DNA of 64,000 bases from Allosaccharopolyspora coralli (lineage in GTDB: Bacteria; Actinomycetota; Actinomycetes; Mycobacteriales; Pseudonocardiaceae): positions 1,922,001 to 1,986,000 of the forward strand of contig NZ_CP045929.1 of NCBI RefSeq assembly GCF_009664835.1, given 5' to 3'. Numbering within the stretch: position 1 is the first letter of the stretch; the number at the start of each line of letters is the position of its first letter. Below are positions 60,030 through 64,000 of the stretch, piece by piece. The notes beneath the pieces were generated by a model. The model was not told the DNA's origin. It saw only the letters and a list, made by a program, of their open reading frames with translations, and searched no databases. Both the position numbers and the translations under genes were made by a program.

Positions 60030-62111
60030 GTGGCCGATCCGTCCGCCTACCGACCAGCACCGGGGACCGTCCCGGACGCCCCAGGCGTGTATCGCTTCAT
60101 CGACGACGGCGGTCGTGTCATCTACGTCGGCAAGGCCAAGAGTCTGCGCAGCAGGCTCGCGTCGTACTTCGCCGACCTCTCCGGGTTGCACCCGCGCACC
60201 CGGCAGATGGTGACGTCGGCCGGCGCCGTGCGCTGGACCGTCGTCCGAACCGAGGTCGAGGCCCTGCAACTCGAGTACTCCTGGATCAAGGAGTACGACC
60301 CGCGTTTCAACGTCCGGTATCGCGACGACAAGTCGTACCCGGTGCTCGCCGTGACGCTGCACGAGGAGTTCCCGCGCTTGCACGTCTACCGAGGGCCGCG
60401 ACGCAAGGGCGTGCGCTACTTCGGCCCGTACGCGCACGCGTGGGCGATCCGGGACACCCTCGACACGTTGCTGCGCGTGTTCCCCGCCCGCACGTGTTCG
60501 CACGGGGTGTTCAAGCGGCACTCGCAGATCGGCCGGCCGTGCCTGCTCGGCTACATCGGCAAGTGTTCCGCACCGTGCGTCGGCCGGGTCGACGCCGACG
60601 AGCACCGGGCGATCGTCGACGACTTCTGCGACTTCCTTGCGGGCAAGACCGACAGCCTCATGCGCAAGCTCGACCGCGAGATGCGCCAAGCCTCCGAGGG
60701 GCTCGAGTTCGAGCGGGCGGCGCGACTGCGCGACGACCTCGAAGCGTTGCGCCGCGCGATGGAACGTCAGGCCGTGGTGCTCGGCGACGGCACCGACGCG
60801 GACGTGGTCGCCTTCGCCGAGGACGACCTGGCCGCCGCCGTGCAGGTCTTCCACGTGCGCGGGGGACGGGTCCGCGGTCAGCGCGGCTGGGTGATCGACA
60901 AGGTCGAGGAGGTCGACACCGCACAGTTGACCGCCCAGTTCCTCTCACAGTTCTACGGTGAGCAGGCGGCGCTGGCCGAGCAAGCCGACTCGGGCGGCAG
61001 CCCCGTTCCACGCGAGGTCCTCGTGCCGCAGCTGCCCGAGGGCTCCGAGACGATCACCACGTGGCTCGGTGAGCTCCGCGGGTCGAAGGTGCAGCTGCGC
61101 GTCCCGCAACGCGGCGACAAGCGGACCCTGATGGACACCGTCGAGCGCAACGCGAAGGAAGCGTTCCAGCAGTACAAGCTGCGCCGCGCGGGCGACCTGA
61201 CGGCACGCTCGGCGGCGCTGCAGGAACTGCAGGAGGCGCTCGCCCTCGACAGCGCCCCGTTGCGCGTCGAGTGCATCGACGTCAGCCACGTGCAGGGCAC
61301 CGACGTGGTCGCCTCGCTCGTCGTCTTCGAGGACGGCGTTGCGCGCAAGTCCGAGTACCGGCGGTTCGCGGTGCGGCAAGGCGCCGATGGTGGCGACGTC
61401 GCGTCCATCGCGGAGGTCGTGCGGCGCCGGTTCGCCCGCTATCTCAAGGAAACCGAGTCCGCCACGCCTCTGGGCACGCAGCCGGACGCGACCGTCGCGA
61501 CGGGGCAGGATCGTGCCGATGCCCAGCGCCCCGAGGCCGGGAACGCGGACGGTGAGCAGCCACCCGGCATCGACCCCGAGACCGGCAGGCCGCGCAAGTT
61601 CGCCTATCCGCCGAACCTGCTCGTCGTCGACGGCGGCGGACCGCAGGCCAACGCCGCCGCCGACACGCTCTCGGAACTCGGGATCACCGACGTCGCCGTG
61701 GTCGGGCTGGCCAAGCGGCTCGAAGAGGTGTGGCTGCCCGCCGAACCGGACCCGGTGATCCTCGGGCGCACCAGCGAAGCGCTCTACCTGCTGCAACGAG
61801 TCCGGGACGAAGCACACCGATTCGCCGTCGCCTACCACCGGCAGAAACGGTCGAAGTCCATGACGAACTCCACATTGGACTCGGTTCCCGGGCTCGGGTC
61901 CACGCGCAAGACCGCGCTGCTCAAGCACTTCGGCTCGTTGCGCAAGCTGCGCCGCGCGAGTATCGAGGAGATCATCGAGGTGCCCGGGGTGGGACGCCAT
62001 ACCGCCGAAGCGGTGCGCGCCGCCCTGGCATCGGGGGGCGGGAGCGCGAGCGTTCCCGCCCAGCCGCCCGCCGACGGCGAGGCGCAGGACGACGAAGGGG
62101 ACGGGCAGTGA
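60030..62111 (+). CDS. uvrC: Excinuclease ABC subunit C
   Basis: A 693-residue UvrC making the two incisions of nucleotide excision repair. The GIY-YIG nuclease domain starts at PGVYRFID with [14 protein letters not shown]; the UVR motif is near residue 210 ([16 protein letters not shown]); the RNase H-like domain has [20 protein letters not shown]; the helix-hairpin-helix pair is at the end ([19 protein letters not shown]). A Gly/Pro-rich insert near residue 490 is usual in actinobacteria. GTG 60030 follows GGTGGGG. It overlaps rapZ by 4 nt. Confidence 0.96.
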   Translation: MADPSAYRPAPGTVPDAPGVYRFIDDGGRVIYVGKAKSLRSRLASYFADLSGLHPRTRQMVTSAGAVRWTVVRTEVEALQLEYSWIKEYDPRFNVRYRDDKSYPVLAVTLHEEFPRLHVYRGPRRKGVRYFGPYAHAWAIRDTLDTLLRVFPARTCSHGVFKRHSQIGRPCLLGYIGKCSAPCVGRVDADEHRAIVDDFCDFLAGKTDSLMRKLDREMRQASEGLEFERAARLRDDLEALRRAMERQAVVLGDGTDADVVAFAEDDLAAAVQVFHVRGGRVRGQRGWVIDKVEEVDTAQLTAQFLSQFYGEQAALAEQADSGGSPVPREVLVPQLPEGSETITTWLGELRGSKVQLRVPQRGDKRTLMDTVERNAKEAFQQYKLRRAGDLTARSAALQELQEALALDSAPLRVECIDVSHVQGTDVVASLVVFEDGVARKSEYRRFAVRQGADGGDVASIAEVVRRRFARYLKETESATPLGTQPDATVATGQDRADAQRPEAGNADGEQPPGIDPETGRPRKFAYPPNLLVVDGGGPQANAAADTLSELGITDVAVVGLAKRLEEVWLPAEPDPVILGRTSEALYLLQRVRDEAHRFAVAYHRQKRSKSMTNSTLDSVPGLGSTRKTALLKHFGSLRKLRRASIEEIIEVPGVGRHTAEAVRAALASGGGSASVPAQPPADGEAQDDEGDGQ

Positions 62112-62986
62112 GTCAAGAACAGTCGGGCATCGAGGTCTCCGTGGTCAGCGGCCTGTCCGGCGCGGGTCGCAGCACGGCCGCGAAATGCCTCGAGGACCTC
62201 GGATGGTTCGTCGTGGACAACCTGCCGCCCGAGCTGATCTCCACCATGGTCGAACTCGGCGCGCGCTCCAGCGGCGCGATCACCAGGGTCGCGGTCGTCA
62301 TGGATGTGCGCAGCCGCGCGTTCACCGAGGACCTCGGCTCGGTGATCAAGGACCTCGACGCTCGCGGCTACAAGCCGAAGGTGCTGTTCCTCGAGGCGAC
62401 CGACGACGTGCTCATTCGACGGTTCGAGCAGGTCCGGCGCGGTCACCCGTTGCAGGGCGAGGGCCGCCTGGCCGACGGCATCGCCGCCGAACGTTCGCTG
62501 CTGTCCCGGCTGCGGGCCGAGGCCGACCTGGTCGTCGACACCACCGGGCTGTCCGTGCACCAGCTGCGGTCGAAGATCGAGGACGCGTTCGGCACCGAAG
62601 CCACCACCCGCACCCGCGTCACCGTGCTCTCCTTCGGCTACAAGTACGGGCTGCCGATGGACGCCGATCTGGTCATGGACTGCCGGTTCCTGCCGAACCC
62701 GTTCTGGATCCCCGAGCTCCGCGAGTTCAACGGACTCGACGACGAGGTCAGCAACTACGTGCTCGGTCAGGAGGGAGCCGAGGAGTTCCTGCAGAACTAC
62801 CAGCAGCTGCTGCGCCTCGTCGGCGCCGGATACCACCGCGAGGGCAAGCGGTACCTGACGTTGGCGCTGGGCTGCACCGGCGGCAAGCACCGCAGCGTCG
62901 CGCTGGTCACGGAGCTGGCGAAGCGGCTCGCCGAGGAGGAAGGGATGACCACGCAGACCGTGCACCGCGACTTGGGGCGCGAGTGA
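62108..62986 (+). CDS. rapZ: RNase adapter / nucleotide-binding protein RapZ
   Basis: A 292-residue RapZ (YvcJ) with Walker [10 protein letters not shown] and the C-terminal nucleotide-binding signature [20 protein letters not shown] and [11 protein letters not shown]. In E. coli it guides RNase E to GlmZ RNA; in Gram-positives the target is unclear. GTG 62108 overlaps uvrC, and its stop overlaps yvcK, as in the conserved rapZ-yvcK-whiA set. Confidence 0.95.
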   Translation: MSQEQSGIEVSVVSGLSGAGRSTAAKCLEDLGWFVVDNLPPELISTMVELGARSSGAITRVAVVMDVRSRAFTEDLGSVIKDLDARGYKPKVLFLEATDDVLIRRFEQVRRGHPLQGEGRLADGIAAERSLLSRLRAEADLVVDTTGLSVHQLRSKIEDAFGTEATTRTRVTVLSFGYKYGLPMDADLVMDCRFLPNPFWIPELREFNGLDDEVSNYVLGQEGAEEFLQNYQQLLRLVGAGYHREGKRYLTLALGCTGGKHRSVALVTELAKRLAEEEGMTTQTVHRDLGRE

Positions 62987-63963
62987 CGGCCGGGGCAGGC
63001 CCGCGTGTGGTCGCTCTCGGCGGCGGCCATGGGCTCCAGGCGACGCTGTCGGCCCTGCGCCGGGTGACCGACGACGTGACGGCCGTGGTCACGGTCGCCG
63101 ACGACGGCGGCTCGTCGGGCAGGCTCCGGCGCGAACTCGGGATGCTGCCGCCCGGCGACCTGCGCAAGGCGCTCGCGGCGCTCGCGGGTGCCGACGACGA
63201 CGGACGGATGTGGGCCGAGCTGGTCGAGCACCGCTTCGGCGGGGCGGGTGCGCTCGCCGGGCATGCCGTCGGCAACCTGCTGCTAGCGGGTCTGCTCGAT
63301 GTGCTGGGGGATCCCGTAGCGGTGCTCGACCGGGTCAGTGCGCTGATGGGTGTCCGCGGGCGGGTGCTGCCGATGTGCACCGAACCGTTGGACATGGAGG
63401 CCGAGGTCGTCGGGATCGACCGGGATCCCGACGCGAGGAGCACGATCAGGGGCCAGGTCGCCATCGCAAGTACACCCGGTCGTGTGAAAAGAATCCATCT
63501 GTACGCGACGAACGGCGAGCGGAAGAAGCCCACCGCGTGCCCGGAGGCGGTCCGGGCCGTGCACGAGGCGGACGCGGTCGTACTCGGGCCCGGATCGTGG
63601 TTCACCAGCGTGTTGCCGCACGTGCTCGTGCCTGAGCTGCACGACGCGCTGCTCGCCACCGGCGCTCGGCGCGTGGTCGTGCTCAACCTCGTCCCGCAAC
63701 CCGGCGAGACCGCGGGGTTCTCGCCCGAGCAGCACCTCGACGTACTCTCGCAGCACGCGCCCGGACTGCGGGTGGAGTCGGTGCTCGCCGACACCGATTC
63801 GGTGCCGACACCGGACCGGCTCCACGCCGCGGCCGAGGAGATGGGCGCGCGGGCACTGCTCGACCGGATCGCGCTCCACGAGCAACCCGGCAGGCACGAC
63901 CCGGCAGCACTGGCCGCGAGCCTGATGGCCGCATGCGAGAGGAGGACGGACCGGTGGCGATGA
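62983..63963 (+). CDS. yvcK: Gluconeogenesis-linked protein YvcK (CofD-like, UDP-sugar binding)
   Basis: A 326-residue CofD-like protein of the YvcK/CuvA family, needed for growth on gluconeogenic carbon and for cell-shape maintenance in Firmicutes and mycobacteria. N-terminal VVALGGGHGLQATLSALR, VTVADDGGSSGRLRRELG, PPGDLRKALAAL and GPGSWFTSVLPHVLVPEL are the family motifs. GTG 62983 overlaps the rapZ stop. The C-terminus overlaps the whiA start. Confidence 0.95.
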   Translation: MTAGAGPRVVALGGGHGLQATLSALRRVTDDVTAVVTVADDGGSSGRLRRELGMLPPGDLRKALAALAGADDDGRMWAELVEHRFGGAGALAGHAVGNLLLAGLLDVLGDPVAVLDRVSALMGVRGRVLPMCTEPLDMEAEVVGIDRDPDARSTIRGQVAIASTPGRVKRIHLYATNGERKKPTACPEAVRAVHEADAVVLGPGSWFTSVLPHVLVPELHDALLATGARRVVVLNLVPQPGETAGFSPEQHLDVLSQHAPGLRVESVLADTDSVPTPDRLHAAAEEMGARALLDRIALHEQPGRHDPAALAASLMAACERRTDRWR

Positions 63964-64000
63964 CCTCGGCGGTCAAGGACGAGTTGAGCAGGTTGTCGGT
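63954..64000 (+). CDS. whiA: WhiA sporulation regulator, start only
   Basis: Only the first 15 codons are in the window. GTG 63954 follows GAGGAGGAC and gives MAMTSAVKDELSRLS, the conserved start of WhiA, a homing-endonuclease-derived regulator of sporulation. It overlaps yvcK by 10 bp. The rest lies outside the window. Confidence 0.85.
   Translation, partial: MAMTSAVKDELSRLS

Noticed and set aside
58218..60854. 878-codon minus-strand open frame opposite the ALDH and uvrC
   Set aside because: A shadow frame; the plus-strand genes have full motif support.

Overview
This window comes from a high-GC actinobacterium. GTG starts are frequent, many stop and start codons overlap (GTGA/ATGA), and the set BldD, mIHF (MihF), Pup-era actinobacterial gene order and WhiA points to the Actinomycetia. 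Gene order matches the Mycobacterium tuberculosis blocks aroC-aroK-aroB-aroQ-pepQ-efp-nusB, pyrR-pyrB-pyrC-carA-carB-pyrF, mihF-gmk-rpoZ-coaBC-metK-priA, def-fmt-rsmB-rpe-ribD-ribE-ribBA-ribH and uvrC-rapZ-yvcK-whiA. The accessory genes (PE/PPE-like, EspG, DUF3558, polymorphic toxins) and the intergenic palindromes fit the Pseudonocardiales best. The family assignment is inference, not proof.

Layout. 0-0.9 kb: small PTS EIIB and EIIA genes behind a DasR-type operator. 1.1-7.6 kb: prepilin peptidase, the shikimate cluster, an Xaa-Pro peptidase, EF-P and NusB. 7.7-10.1 kb, minus strand: a von Willebrand A protein and the developmental regulator bldD. 10.3-19.2 kb: the pyrimidine operon, led by pyrR and a PyrR-binding RNA hairpin. 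19.2-27.9 kb: an accessory region between pyrF and mihF. It holds an unknown membrane protein bounded by a decayed second copy of the pyrF 3' end, a type VII secretion (T7SS)-type toxin locus (SseB-like, WXG-like, ADP-ribosyltransferase toxin, small partner), and a PE-like/DUF3558/PPE-like/EspG set. 28.2-34.9 kb: mihF, gmk, rpoZ, coaBC, metK, trmL and priA. 35.2-47.6 kb: gamma-glutamyltransferase, def-fmt-rsmB, a yeast-type cytosine deaminase, OsmC, an amino-acid permease and the rpe-riboflavin operon. 47.6-53.1 kb: a PHP protein, a DHODH-like protein, a GH172 protein and a second polymorphic toxin (lysozyme-like domain plus Ntox44) with a membrane partner. 53.1-60.0 kb: a PucR-regulated set of VAO-type oxidase, carotenoid-cleavage-type dioxygenase and aldehyde dehydrogenase, which reads as an alkyl/alkenylphenol-to-vanillate route. 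60.0-64.0 kb: uvrC-rapZ-yvcK-whiA, with whiA cut by the window end.

How it fits together. The housekeeping blocks are tightly packed operons. Novelty concentrates in three accessory pockets (19-28, 50-53 and 53-60 kb), two of them bounded by direct repeats that suggest insertion or recombination. At least four families of intergenic palindromes recur; one family sits in both cases between convergent genes. The strongest biological story is a T7SS substrate/chaperone set at the same pyrF-mihF site where M. tuberculosis carries PE15/PPE20, next to a T7SS-type ADP-ribosyltransferase toxin.
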